The position numbers and the translations under genes were made by a program. Under the pieces are notes generated by a model. It was not told where the DNA came from, made no database searches, and saw nothing but the letters and a program-made list of their open reading frames with translations. Of a stretch of 64,000 nt of DNA, positions 53,686 to 64,000 are shown in pieces. Origin of the DNA: Globisporangium splendens (taxonomy: Eukaryota; Oomycota; Peronosporomycetes; Pythiales; Pythiaceae); assembly GCA_006386115.1 (NCBI GenBank), contig VFIW01000029.1, forward strand, positions 248,001-312,000. The letters run 5' to 3'. Each line of letters opens with the position of its first letter. Within the stretch, counting starts at the first letter, position 1.

Positions 53686-56562
53686 TTATGAAATGCCCTT
53701 GTCGGTTGCTGCTCGCGCATTTTTGATTTCCGAGGTGATTCCGTTAATTTCATTGATACAACGAAGCACTTGCTCTTGTGTGTCTTCGATGAGCTCGATC
53801 CGTGCAAGCAACGAGGGTGAGATCTGCGTAGCCGTTGCATTGTCAGTCGTGTTCGCTGACGGATCCGAATTCAGTACTGGGTGCGACAGGCTCATTTCGT
53901 TGCCCACCACGCTCGCATCTGTTGTTGCTCGTAGCTCAATTGTTCGTTTTGCCTCTCGTTCTCTCAGCTCAATCAGCTGCTCCGTTAGCTTTGTGGTGAT
54001 CCCAAACTTTATAGAATCGTCCTCAAGATCTGGATTGACGGTGCGAGCGATCATCTCTGCAGCAAACTTGGCGGTGATGGGGGCTGAATCAGCACCACCG
54101 CCATACACTGAGACCACTACTTCCTTGAACGGGCAATGCACCTGACTGCTTTCGTTTTTCCCCATACAGTTGGTCACGATATGCAAGGTGACTCGCTTCC
54201 GATCGTCCGGGTATCGTGAGAGAATTCGATGGAAATCGGAGCGGTTGAGCATACACATTTCGACATACGTGATTGTGCGCACATTCGCCGTTCGCTGATA
54301 GTTCATCAGCAATGCCATCTCACCAAACGCTTGGCCGCGGGAAAGCTTCTTCAGAAACTTGGACGCGCGTGCACTTTTCAGTGGGTTCGTGGCATCGTCG
54401 TCAAAGTTCTCAGTTCGGTAAATAGACCTTTTAGCGCGAGGCTTTCGGAGCTTCGTATCGCCTTCATCGTCGCTCTCGCTATCGGAATCGCATTCGTCTT
54501 CTCTGGTAGTTGGAATCGGATGCACCGATGTGCCCACAAAATCTTGAAAATCTGAAACCGCGCTTGTGTTTCTTTTCTTCTCGATCGGGGCTGTGGCGTG
54601 CTCCACGCTCTCTCGACTTGATGCGAGTTTGCAACTCCCATGATTGATCATGTAAAACTCGTCATCCACTTCTCCACGGCGAATGATGAAGTCATCAGGA
54701 AGATATACGCGAACGTGCAGATTTAGTATCAGTTGCTTTTGAAAACCTGGTGTACACTCTTTCCAAAACGGAATGTGCATGATCAGCTCGATGTATTTGA
54801 ACAACATGACTTCGAGCTCGAGCGTATGGGAGAGATCCTTCGAGAATCGACCGATCTCTCCATCGAGAGACTCGTACTCTCGCCACAGATGCTCGTAGTA
54901 CTGGTGGATCCGTTCACGCAGCGGCGCAGGTAGCTGCATCTTTGTCATGATCGCGAATACCGACTCCATCTTGTGCTGGTAGTTTGTCGAGTTCGCGTTA
55001 AAGTTCGACACAAGCACCGCGACGTGGCCAAAGATTATTGCCAGCACGATCGAGCCGGCAAGAACAGCACAGGATGCAAATACATTTCGGTCAAGCGTAG
55101 CTGTCGCGACACCTTGTCCTTGAAGTAGATGGAGAGCATCGTAGAAATTCGACGCGTAGATTGCATACGCTTCTTCATTGTCTTGGTCGGTGACATCCGA
55201 TGTTAGAATTGTCCAGGCACACGCCATGTAATGTGCGATTAACACGATGAAGCTGATGACGAAGCCGATCCGCAGCAGGTGTGAGTGCCGAGAGTACAAA
55301 AGCCAATCCCAGACACTCTTTCCTGTTCGATTCGGTCTCACGATCGACAACATGCGAAAAATCTTCGGCAGGTGCACAAATCGCCCGATGTGCAGCACGA
55401 TGTCGAACAAAATACTTGACCACGACGACGGGTCTGATCCATCGCGATAAAACAGTTCTTGGATGAAGTGCTTCGGAATCGAAGACAACAGGTCGGGTAT
55501 CCCCCACCCTCTGATATAGTTGGAGAAGATTTTGCGCCTGGATGTAATCAAATCGTTGCGGTTGTTGAGAAACGACGTATTGAACATCAAGAAGAATTCC
55601 ACCAAGAAGGCTACTTCGACTCCGCTATCGACCCAGTGCGTCCACAATCGATCTTCTCCTACAAACGCAAACTTGATCGGGAATGCAATGACATGCGCGC
55701 CAAATGCAGCAGCGACAAGCGTGACGCGGATGCGAAACGTGAGTGATAATGGGGACATTGGCTCCTTGAGTTGCTGGATACCGAGGCGAAATTTGCGACG
55801 GAGTTTCCGTTTCCAGGCAATGAAGACCCAGCGGGAAGACAGACTTTCGTGGTAGAGCTTTTGGAAAGTACTCATCTGGGCGACTTCTTCGTCTGCTATC
55901 GCAGTATTAACGGAGTTGGAATGGCGATTGATGGTCGTACTGAGATCAACCACTGTGACCCGAGTCTCTAGTAGAGACCCGCTCATCCGGTTATACTTTG
56001 GTGACGACAGAGTCGTCGGCCGCTCAGTCGACTCGGCGATTGACGATGTGGGTTTACTACCTGACGCGCGTTGCGCACCTATCTGACGCTGCTGAAGGAC
56101 TATGGATCCGGATCCGCGCCGCAGATCGCGCATGCTGACTTTGTGGCTGTCGGTTGCTCCCACTGCAGAACTAGATTGCAAGCGCCGAACCTGAAACCGC
56201 TCCATCATTTTCTCGTACCGTTGGTCTTCTTTGCCTGCAGATTTATTCGCAGTGGATGACGCTGCTGCAACGGTGAGGTCTGCAATGGAACCTGTTGAGG
56301 CTCGGCCATGGAACTGACGCAGAAAGAGATGCTTCTTAAGCACAGCCAAGTGGTGCAGGTTCTGCCCGTTCAATGGCTTCGCGTCCAGCGACGGTGCGCT
56401 CTTTATGATTGCTGCTGCCGAATGCATCATCGTGACGGCTTTGTCCGAGTGGCGACGCGTTTCGTTGGACCGCACGCACTCGGTCGCCATCTCCATGTCG
56501 GTAGCAGCTACAGCCACCGCGGGTTCGCTCTTCTGGCGCGAAAGCGCAGTCTCCAGCTCCAT
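53686..56562 (-). CDS. Cyclic-nucleotide-gated-type ion channel, non-canonical pore
   Basis: A 958-residue single-exon protein with a ~270-residue disordered N-terminus, then a six-TM core: LTFRIRVTLVAAAFGAHVIA (S1), VDSGVEVAFLVEFFLMFNTS (S2/S3), FRMLSIVRPN in the S4 region with few positive charges, and IGFVISFIVLIAHYMACAWT (S5). The pore loop reads LHLLQGQGVATATLDR, with QGQG where K+ channels have GYG; S6 is VLAGSIVLAIIFGHVAVLVS. A C-linker follows (PLRERIHQYYEHLWREYESL). The cyclic-nucleotide-binding domain is split: NLHVRVYLPDDFIIRRGEVD, then ~90 acidic and basic residues, then RGQAFGEMALLMNYQRTANV, the phosphate-binding cassette with its Arg. A coiled coil near residue 920 may drive assembly. 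This resembles a large oomycete family; ion selectivity and ligand are unknown. Confidence 0.85.
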   Translation of the reverse strand: MELETALSRQKSEPAVAVAATDMEMATECVRSNETRRHSDKAVTMMHSAAAIIKSAPSLDAKPLNGQNLHHLAVLKKHLFLRQFHGRASTGSIADLTVAAASSTANKSAGKEDQRYEKMMERFQVRRLQSSSAVGATDSHKVSMRDLRRGSGSIVLQQRQIGAQRASGSKPTSSIAESTERPTTLSSPKYNRMSGSLLETRVTVVDLSTTINRHSNSVNTAIADEEVAQMSTFQKLYHESLSSRWVFIAWKRKLRRKFRLGIQQLKEPMSPLSLTFRIRVTLVAAAFGAHVIAFPIKFAFVGEDRLWTHWVDSGVEVAFLVEFFLMFNTSFLNNRNDLITSRRKIFSNYIRGWGIPDLLSSIPKHFIQELFYRDGSDPSSWSSILFDIVLHIGRFVHLPKIFRMLSIVRPNRTGKSVWDWLLYSRHSHLLRIGFVISFIVLIAHYMACAWTILTSDVTDQDNEEAYAIYASNFYDALHLLQGQGVATATLDRNVFASCAVLAGSIVLAIIFGHVAVLVSNFNANSTNYQHKMESVFAIMTKMQLPAPLRERIHQYYEHLWREYESLDGEIGRFSKDLSHTLELEVMLFKYIELIMHIPFWKECTPGFQKQLILNLHVRVYLPDDFIIRRGEVDDEFYMINHGSCKLASSRESVEHATAPIEKKRNTSAVSDFQDFVGTSVHPIPTTREDECDSDSESDDEGDTKLRKPRAKRSIYRTENFDDDATNPLKSARASKFLKKLSRGQAFGEMALLMNYQRTANVRTITYVEMCMLNRSDFHRILSRYPDDRKRVTLHIVTNCMGKNESSQVHCPFKEVVVSVYGGGADSAPITAKFAAEMIARTVNPDLEDDSIKFGITTKLTEQLIELREREAKRTIELRATTDASVVGNEMSLSHPVLNSDPSANTTDNATATQISPSLLARIELIEDTQEQVLRCINEINGITSEIKNARAATDKGIS

Positions 56563-57056
56563 CGCGCTTGCGGGGGCGACGGTACCTTGTGAAGTGATTG
56601 ACTGCCCACAAGAGCGGAGACGTCTGTTGCGGAGTGGTTACAGAATGTTGGTCAACTTCAACTCACGCTAAGTCAACACTGGAAGGGAGGAGCCAAACTG
56701 TACGTCAACATGAATAGCCAATACGTATACCGTCCGGGTATTTGCAAGTGCACTATACACAGCCGAACGTTCCAGAAACGAGAGTTGGGTCTATTCGACC
56801 ATTCCGAGTTGCCTTCTCAAGGTTCGTGCTGGTCATGTAGCGTGTTTCCCTTCATGAAAAAGCCTTGTTTGCACTGATAAGGTTTTTCCTATGTTTCCTC
56901 GAGGTTTTTCTTCGATTTGGGGTTGCCTTTTGTCCGCCTGTTTGGTGTTGGGGGGCGCGGGCTTCCACGCGCAATCCTAAACTCCATTTTGCACGGCAAC
57001 ACGCACAACGACCTCCCGTCCGCACTCGGCAACTAGAACGAAGCAACTCCTCAGCG
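56563..57056. other. Divergent promoter between CNG channel and methyltransferase genes
   Basis: No gene is seen; promoters of both neighbours lie here. A T-rich stretch at 56860-56935 precedes the methyltransferase start. Confidence 0.4.
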
Positions 57057-57791
57057 ATGGCGCAGTACGGCAAGGCGAGCTACTGGGACGAGCGATACAC
57101 CAAGTACGACGACCAGGCTGTGCATGCATTTACTTGGAGTGTGCTGTACGAGCTTGTGAACTAATGCCGGGGATTTTGTCGTGCTGTTTTTGCTGTTCTG
57201 TGTGCGCGCTTGTATAGGGATTCGGAGCAGTTCGATTGGTACCAGCGTTACGGCGGTTTGAAGGAATTGCTGAACCAATACGTGAAGAAAACGGATCAAG
57301 TGTTGATGGTCGGTGCGGGCAATTCGCGCTTGTCGGAGGAGATGGTGAATGACGGCTACCAAAAGATCATGAACATCGACGTGTCGGAAATCGTGATCAA
57401 GCAGATGACGACAAAGTATGAAGACCGGATCGAGTCGCTGCAGTGGCAGAAGATGAATGCGTGCTCGCTGGAGTTTGCCGATGAAACGTACGATTCGGTT
57501 GTCGACAAAGGCACCATGGACTCCATTTTGTGTGGTGAAGGGTCGACGAACAATATCGCGAAGATGTGTCAGGAAGTGCACCGTGTGCTGAAGCCCAACG
57601 GCATTTACTTTATTGTCTCGTACGGTGTTCCGGACAACCGTTTGAGCTACTTGGAGACGAACGAGCTGCAATGGAAAGTGACAGTGCACACCGTTCCGAA
57701 GCCAACGGTCAGTGCTGTGCAGGTCTCGGAAGCAGATGCGAATGCAGTGCACTACATCTACGTTTGCCAGAAAGGAATGAAGGCCGAGTGA
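57057..57791 (+). CDS. METTL13/EEF1AKMT4-like methyltransferase
   Basis: Two exons: 57057-57103 and 57218-57791. A 114-nt intron (GTACGA...TAG) joins them to give 206 residues and restores WDERYTKDSEQFDWYQRY, the signature N-terminus of this family. The Rossmann fold follows: VLMVGAGNSRLSEEMVNDGY (motif I, SAM binding), IMNIDVSEIVIKQM (motif II), TYDSVVDKGTMDSIL (the family's DKGTLD strand), and HRVLKPNGIYFIVSYG (motif VI region). The relatives methylate lysines of elongation factor 1A in the cytosol; which Lys is targeted here cannot be said. The protein is a stand-alone small form, without the second methyltransferase domain of full METTL13. Without splicing, exon 1 would end at a TAA after 35 codons, so the intron is well supported. 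Confidence 0.9.
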
Positions 57792-58819
57792 GCAGCACTC
57801 AAGCAGGCACGAAAACGCATCGCAACCATACAAGCAAAAAGAGCAACAAGAACCGAGACCTAATATATCGTATTTTCACGCGCATTCTGCTGCCCTTGCG
57901 CGCTTGCTCGCGTGTTCTGTCACAAAGCTCACAGTGGTTGTGAAAAACAGGAATGACCTTTCGAGATCTCCGTTCATCAAGTGCGCTGCATGAGATCGGG
58001 CTCCGCGTTGAAAGCGCCTCCGGTATCTTGATTTGCACTAAAAGTAGGACGATTCACAGTGCACCACTCGCTATAGGCTGCGCTGAAGGAGACATGAACG
58101 CACGCTTTCTCTCTGCATGCAAGAGGCGACGCATACCAGTCGCTCGAGGCAGGTTTCTTCATGCAGCTTCAACATGTCTGCATTCACCCTATTTTGAAGG
58201 ATTGTGTCTCAATGGTAGCTTGTTTTGGCAATCTTCTCAGCCATCTTCAATTTCGTGCGTGCAGTGCGTACAATCTTTTTCGCACCCACTAGCACTCCAA
58301 TCCAAAAAGCCAGATGGATGATTGCAACACCCTCATTTCGCTTGCTTTATAGCCAATCAACGACTTTCATTCAATATGTGGGTGCTTCATTCAACAATCC
58401 TATTGGCTACAAATCAATCTTTCACACCCTACCCTCCTTCCACTTTCGACCCTGATTTTCCTTCTATTTTCCAGTCGCTTCAACCTCATTTAGTGTGCCA
58501 CTCCAACTCACCAGAACACTGTCGATATTTTGTGCCACACTAACTTAAGCCAAATTGTCCGGACAAAATTGTACCCACCGATCTGTTGTGTCTTTTACCC
58601 CCTCTCGCTTGTACGCGTGCGTGCGAACTGATCGCTCCGCAACCGCTCTCTCACAGAGGCGACGAGTCCCCAGCACTTTCCAATTTCGTGGCGTCCGCCC
58701 TCAAGCGACACTGATAAGGAAGCGAGTGCTCTTTCTGCGCGCTCTCTCCTCTAGGCGTCAACGCAGTGCGGCAGTCAGCGGTGCGTGTGTGTCTGTGGAG
58801 TCAGTGAACGCAGTTCAAC
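57792..58819. other. Intergenic, promoter of ferlin gene
   Basis: No gene is supported; frames here are short and low in coding sense. A CCAATCA box (58352) and an ATTGGCT box (58395) lie in the orientation opposite to the SulP-region pairs and are 38 bases apart. Confidence 0.4.
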
Positions 58820-61800
58820 ATGCCGAAGGGTGCGGTGTACGTGACGATCGCGGAGGCGCGCGGGATCCTGGCGGCCGACAGCAATGGCTTCAGCGACCCG
58901 TACGTGGTCATGACGGTGCTGGACTCGAAGGGGAACGCGATCGCGGCTGGCGGGTCGTTCAAGACCAAAGTGATCAAGAAGACGCTCACGCCGCGCTGGA
59001 ATGAAGAGTATCTCGTCGGCGACAGGTCGGATCTGCGACTGGCGACCACGCTGCGGCTCGCGCTCTTTGACGACGACGCGTTCGCGATGAGCGATGACCC
59101 GCTCGGTGTGGTCGATATCCCGGTCGCGCTGTTTCTCGGCGTCACCCAAACGGTTCGTGCGCTGTGTTGTGTGTGCTCATGTGTCTTTCTGGGTATAAGC
59201 TTTTCATCGCTCGTGCCTGTGTTGTTTGTTTCACGGGTGTATGCAGCTGGATAATTGGTATCAGCTGACAAGAGCCCAAAAGATGAAGAAGGATGCCACG
59301 GGTGAACTCCACGTGATTATCCGCCCAGCGGATCCAGGTCCAGGCGCTGCTGCTGGGTTCGCGGCTGGGCTAGGCGCATCTGTGAAAGGTGCTATTGGTG
59401 CCGCAGTTGGCGCAAGTGACGGTCCTCCCAATTTGCTGTTTGTTACCTTGAAATCCGGTAAAGATCTTCTCGGTATGGACAACAATGGTACGACAAGTGA
59501 CCCATTGGTGAAACTTTCGTTGGCGGGACAAAAGCACGAGTCGACTAAGAAAGAAAAAACGCTGCGACCGCAGTGGAACGAGAAGGTTCGTAGTACAATA
59601 TTTAGACTATGTCACTGTGAATTTGTGTGTACGTTAACCTGACTCTTTTTGGCGATACTCCAGTTTGGCTTTTTCATAACAGACTTGAAAAGCACGCTCT
59701 CTATTGTTGTGGAAGATTACGACGTGACTATCAATGATTTCATGGGGAGTGCGAACGTGTCAATTGGCGATTTGCAGCCGAATGTTGAAAAGAACATGAC
59801 CGTGGAGCTGGGCGACAAACGAGGCAAGAAAGACAAGAAGGAACGCGGAACCCTTCAGATCTCGCTGCTGTGGACGTACCGCGCTGATGCTCGCGACATT
59901 GCAGCAAAGAAGAAGGATACGACTTTCCTGGGAACTATCAAAGGCGCCTTGAACGTGGGCAACCCAGATGCGGACTATGATTCAAATGATGAGGACGGTG
60001 TCGAAATTGATGACAAGGCTTCGAAGAAATCTGATGAGGAGTTGAAGAAAGAGGAAGAAGAACGCGAAAAGAAACGCGAGGAAATGCTGAAGGAGCTGAG
60101 CAGCATTGAAATCAAGTCTGGTGATTACATGATTCAAGTCCATGTCATTGAAGCTCGTGATCTAGTGCCCAAAGATTCAACCGGTACATCCGATCCAGTT
60201 GTGTACGTCGAAGTGCTGAGTGAGAAACAGCAGACCGCTACGAAGAAGCAAGTTCTGAACTGCGTGTGGGATGATCTGCTGATTTTCCCCATGCGAAATC
60301 TGGACAAGTCAGAGGTTGAAATGGGCTACGTGAAGCTGAGTGTTATGGACGCCAACACCTTGCAGCGCGCAGAGCTCATCGGTGGTGCTCAATTTGATCT
60401 TTCGTACGTGTACTCGCAGCAAAATCACCAACTCGCGAACGTGTGGATTGGTCTGACAGACACGGTCAACACAACAAACCAGGGTATCCAGGGTTATCTT
60501 CGCGCTTCGATCACTGTTGTTGGACCGGGTGACAAATTAGTTCCGCCTCCATCTCCTTTTGGAGCTGGCAACAGTGACATGGATGGGAACATTTTGATGC
60601 CATCCAGTGTGTCGCAAAAAGTGAAGTTTCTTGCTGCGACTATTCATTGCGCCGAAGAATTGCCTCCGATGGACATCAACTTAGTCGGTAAGGGCGGTCT
60701 TGATGCCTATATCAAAGCTTCTATCGCTGGGGGTGATGCAGTTCGAACTCGTGTCCGCACGAAGAAAGGAAGACGTGACGAGTTGAGTCCAAGTTTCAAC
60801 GAACAGTTGATGCTGGTTGTTCGCGAGCCTTCAATGGCAGACTCGATCAAGTTTGGCGTTTACGATTGGGATCAAGTTGGCTCAGATGAAGTGGTGGGGC
60901 ACGTGTTCCAAAGTGTAAAAATGGTGAAAGCGTTGGGCGGCAAAATCCCACCATTCTGGACCAACATTTACGGCGCACCACTGAAGCACAACAAGGTTGA
61001 ACTCGGTGACTCGATGAAAAAGCAAATGAATAATCTCCCAGACATCGCGACTACTTATCGTGGACGCATGTTGATGAGTTTGGAAATGCTTGACAATGAC
61101 ACCAACGAGTTCGATGAAGTCAACCAGAAGCGAAACGTGAAGAAGTTGCCTCGAGATCTGTACCCAAGAACTCGTATCTACAAGATGCGTGCTCATTTCG
61201 TGCTGGGTTGTGAAATCCCAGCTTTTCTGAGTCCGAAAAACCTGGGTAAGAACTCAAAGATGCAGCTGGTGATGACGTGTGGGCTGAATGAGATTAAATC
61301 GGCACGCCGACCGAACCTGAAGGGTGTTGTGGAGTGGAACGACATGGAAGAAAGTGAGAAGATGCTTCTTCCAGAAGATTTATCCCAAGTACCAGATATT
61401 TTCTTGTATTTGTGCAAGGGAGAAAATGATAACCGCAAGCCAGTTTGCTACCGTCGTTTCACTGCAAAAGAACTCATGGGAGATCACGGCGGCTTTGCCA
61501 GTGATGTGGAATGGGTTTCAATGAAAGAAGATTCGTCCATTGATGCTTTGGCAGACGACGAGTTCCCCGGAAATGTGCTTGTTCGTCTTGGTTTTGGTAC
61601 TGAAGAAGACGCTCACAGAACACCATGGGACCGAGCTGACATGGATGCAGTAAACAAACGAGTCCCTTACCAACTTCGTGTTCACGTTTACCAAGGACGA
61701 AGATTACCTCCAGCAGATTCGAATGGATTGTTGGACCCATACCTCGTCGCGCGCTGTTTGGGCGAAAAGCCAAAAGAGACATCGAAAAAGAAAAAGACGC

Positions 61801-64000
61801 GAGATCCACTCTGGTACGAAACGATTTACTTTGACATCAATCTCCCCGAGTTGAAATATGCTCCACAAGTCATGCTGCGCGTCATGGATTACGACGAATT
61901 CGATTCAAATGACTTTGTCGGATTAGTTGCTCTGAATCTTTCCGACGCCCACATTCGGACTTCCCAGCAACTCGCCGACGGAAAACTTTCAACTCTGCCA
62001 GACCCAAAGTGGTATCCTGTTATGTATCAGGAACCTGGTGACAGCGAAGGTGAAATTCTTGCCTCGCTGGAACTCATTCGTAAACAATTTCCAGATGAGA
62101 ACATCCCTCAATCGGTATCAATTGTGCCAGAAACTCGTAAAGCGTTCCTCGAGATTACGGTGTTGGGACTGCGCAGCATGGAGCCATTCCAGTTCTTGCC
62201 GATTCAACTCCCGTTCATCGAGTTCATCCTTGGTGGTAAAGACCATGCATCCCAAGAAATGATCACTGAAAAATCGAAGAGACCAACCGGAAGTAACCCG
62301 AACTTTTTGCAACGTATTCTGAAAGAGGTGGAGCTTCCAGTGAACGCTCATTTTGCGCCGCGTTTGAATATCATCGTGAAGGATACGCGTCTCGGAGGTT
62401 TCCAGACTCCAATTATCGGCTCTGCATCTATCGAAATGAGTTCGAAGATCCCTTGGTCGAAGCACTATCGTCCTCCACAAAGTGACAGCTTTGCTGAAAT
62501 TGAACTGGAAACTGCCGATGAGTTCGACGAAGAATCACCGCTACTTGGTGGTGGGGACAAGGATGATGTGGAATCAGTTGACAATGGTGCAGGTGTGTTC
62601 GGAGCATTGAAAAGCATGGGCGTCGATTTCGATGCTGCAGGGGGCTTTGATGACGCAGCATCACGCCACTCTAGTAACCCCGAAGACGATGAGGACGAAA
62701 AGCAGAAAAAGTACCTGAAGCATCGCGATTTACTGGACAGCGAGCTTGAGTCGGAGCTGAAGACTACTCCTTTCGAGAAGTATGCACTGCACATTGGTCA
62801 AAAGCAGAAAAAAAGATCGATGCTGGCCATGCTGAATCCTTTCAAGAAGAAACCTGCAAATGTTGGTGGCGATGGTTTGTACAAGATCGCTGGTCAGTTC
62901 AAGGGCTTGATTCGTATCTTTGAACGTGAAGATGAACGACCACTACTGGACATGGAACGATTGATGAAGCCTTTGCCGTACGAGATTCGTGTCTACGTGC
63001 TTGATGGCGTTGGTTTTGCGCCCATGGATCTTGGTCTCAACGGACGTCCCGGGAAATCCGACCCTTACTTGCGTATGAAGTTGGGCAAAGAAAAAGTCGA
63101 CGACCGGAAAAATTTCATCGACAATACGACCGATCCCGACTTTTACAAGATGTACCAGATCAACGCGTTACTTCCTGGAGCGAGTATTTTGACTATTGAA
63201 GCCATGGATCATGATTTTGTGGGTGGCGATGATTTGATTGGTCGCACGACGATTGACCTGGAAGACCGTCTGTTTGATCAACGATGGCAAGATATGGGCA
63301 AGATGTACGAGACTTCAAGCCGACTCCGTCCGAAGCCTCTGGAGACTCGCACATTGAATATTCCGACCTCGAAGGCACCGATGGGTACGATTAAGATGTG
63401 GGTCGACATTCTCACGCCTAACCAGGCTCACGAGTACCCTCCGATCGATATCTCTCTACCGCCTCCAGTGGACTTGGAGCTTCGTGTGATTGTCTGGAAG
63501 GCTCGCAATGTGCCATCGTTTGATGAGGCTGAAGACATGAATGATCTCTTCTTCCGCTGCTGGATGGAAGGTTCTGATTACCAGGAGACCGATATCCACT
63601 GGCGCGCAAAGAAGGGCAAGGGATCGTTCAACTGGCGCATGAAGTTCCCGATCACATTGGGTCACAAGCAGCCAAACACGAAGACGCCGTACTTCCACAT
63701 CCAAGGATGGGACAAGGACGTCTTCACTGCAAACGATGCGATCGGTGAGGCGATGATGGATCTGGGCATGTACTTCCAGCGTGCCTACAAGCAGAAGACC
63801 AATGTGCAGTTCTTTGAAGACGACGAAGAGACCCGGAAGAAGAAGAAGAAAGCGACGTCGGACGACGATGCTGCTGTCAAGAAGATCAAAGAAGCGACGG
63901 GGCTCTGGGATGACGACGACCCACCAGACTCCAAGTGGGTGAAGCTCGAGAGTGTCGACCACAAGACCCACACGCGCAACTACATGGGCGAAGTCTGCGT
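58820..64000 (+). CDS. Ferlin (multi-C2 membrane protein), partial at window edge
   Basis: Exons: 58820-59152, 59247-59585 and 59664 to the edge, with introns of 94 and 78 nt (GTTCGT donors, CAG acceptors, phase 0). At least 1,669 residues are inside the window, with no stop. C2 domains in order: residues ~5-110 (AEARGILAADSNGFSDPYVV), ~150-260, ~440-550 (VIEARDLVPKDSTGTSDPVV), ~600-720, ~950-1070 (YQGRRLPPADSNGLLDPYLV), a weak one at ~1110-1220, one at ~1340-1440 (IRVYVLDGVGFAPMDLGLNG, SKF-type C2E), and C2F at ~1490-1610 (RAKKGKGSFNWRMKFPITLG). Many Asp residues for Ca2+ are kept (SDPY, DWDQVGSDE, DHDFVGGDD). The last two domains match animal ferlins best. The TM anchor expected at the C-terminus lies beyond the edge. 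Ferlins act in Ca2+-dependent membrane fusion and repair, so vesicle secretion or membrane resealing is likely. Confidence 0.9.

Overview
This window reads as nuclear DNA of an oomycete, most likely from the Pythium/Globisporangium/Phytophthora side. The inference rests on three things. Genes are compact, with short introns (about 67-114 nt; one of 262 nt) that start GTAAG, GTACG or GTGMG and end in TAG or CAG. Several families are typical of oomycetes: SulP/SLC26 transporters with STAS tails, a PH-C2-MAP kinase, a secreted GPI-type GH5 protein, an eukaryotic MscL, and cyclic-nucleotide-gated channel-like proteins whose pore lacks GYG. Pseudogenes and a degraded Mutator-like element lie in the gaps. 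Species cannot be fixed from sequence alone.

Layout. 0.8-1.7 kb: a small Ser/Thr kinase. 2-3.7 kb: remnants of two genes, one from a multi-pass membrane-protein family. 4.1-9.5 kb: a long ASH-type gene that I recognise as the axonemal protein CFAP47, broken by several frameshifts and a CAG-to-TAG stop. 10.4-12.2 kb: a three-exon GH5 glycosidase-like gene lacking the expected nucleophile. 13.6-14.7 kb: a coiled-coil protein. 15.9-47.5 kb: a region with five SulP anion transporter genes (15.9, 18.8, 23.4, 39.8 and 44.6 kb). Among them lie the PH-C2-MAPK gene, an MscL channel with a zinc ribbon, a tandem pair of GNAT acetyltransferases, a PHD-TAZ chromatin protein, a dead CNG-channel copy and a dead Mutator-like transposase. 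48.4-50.8 kb: a second large broken gene. 51.3-52.9 kb: a CinA/PncC-nucleotidyltransferase fusion. 53.7-56.6 kb: an intact CNG-type channel. 57.1-57.8 kb: a small METTL13/EEF1AKMT4-like methyltransferase. 58.8 kb to the edge: a ferlin with many C2 domains, cut by the window end.

Most notable points. (1) CFAP47, a flagellar gene, is decaying while its neighbours stay open, which would fit reduced or lost zoospore motility if the sequence is accurate. (2) An inverted CCAAT-box pair with fixed geometry (ATTGG-N13-CCAAT) occurs five times exactly and once with a single mismatch, all in intergenic DNA of the SulP region. (3) The SulP paralogs are mosaics, with near-identical tracts inside otherwise diverged genes, as expected from gene conversion. 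Translations and splice sites were read by eye; no alignment or database search was run.
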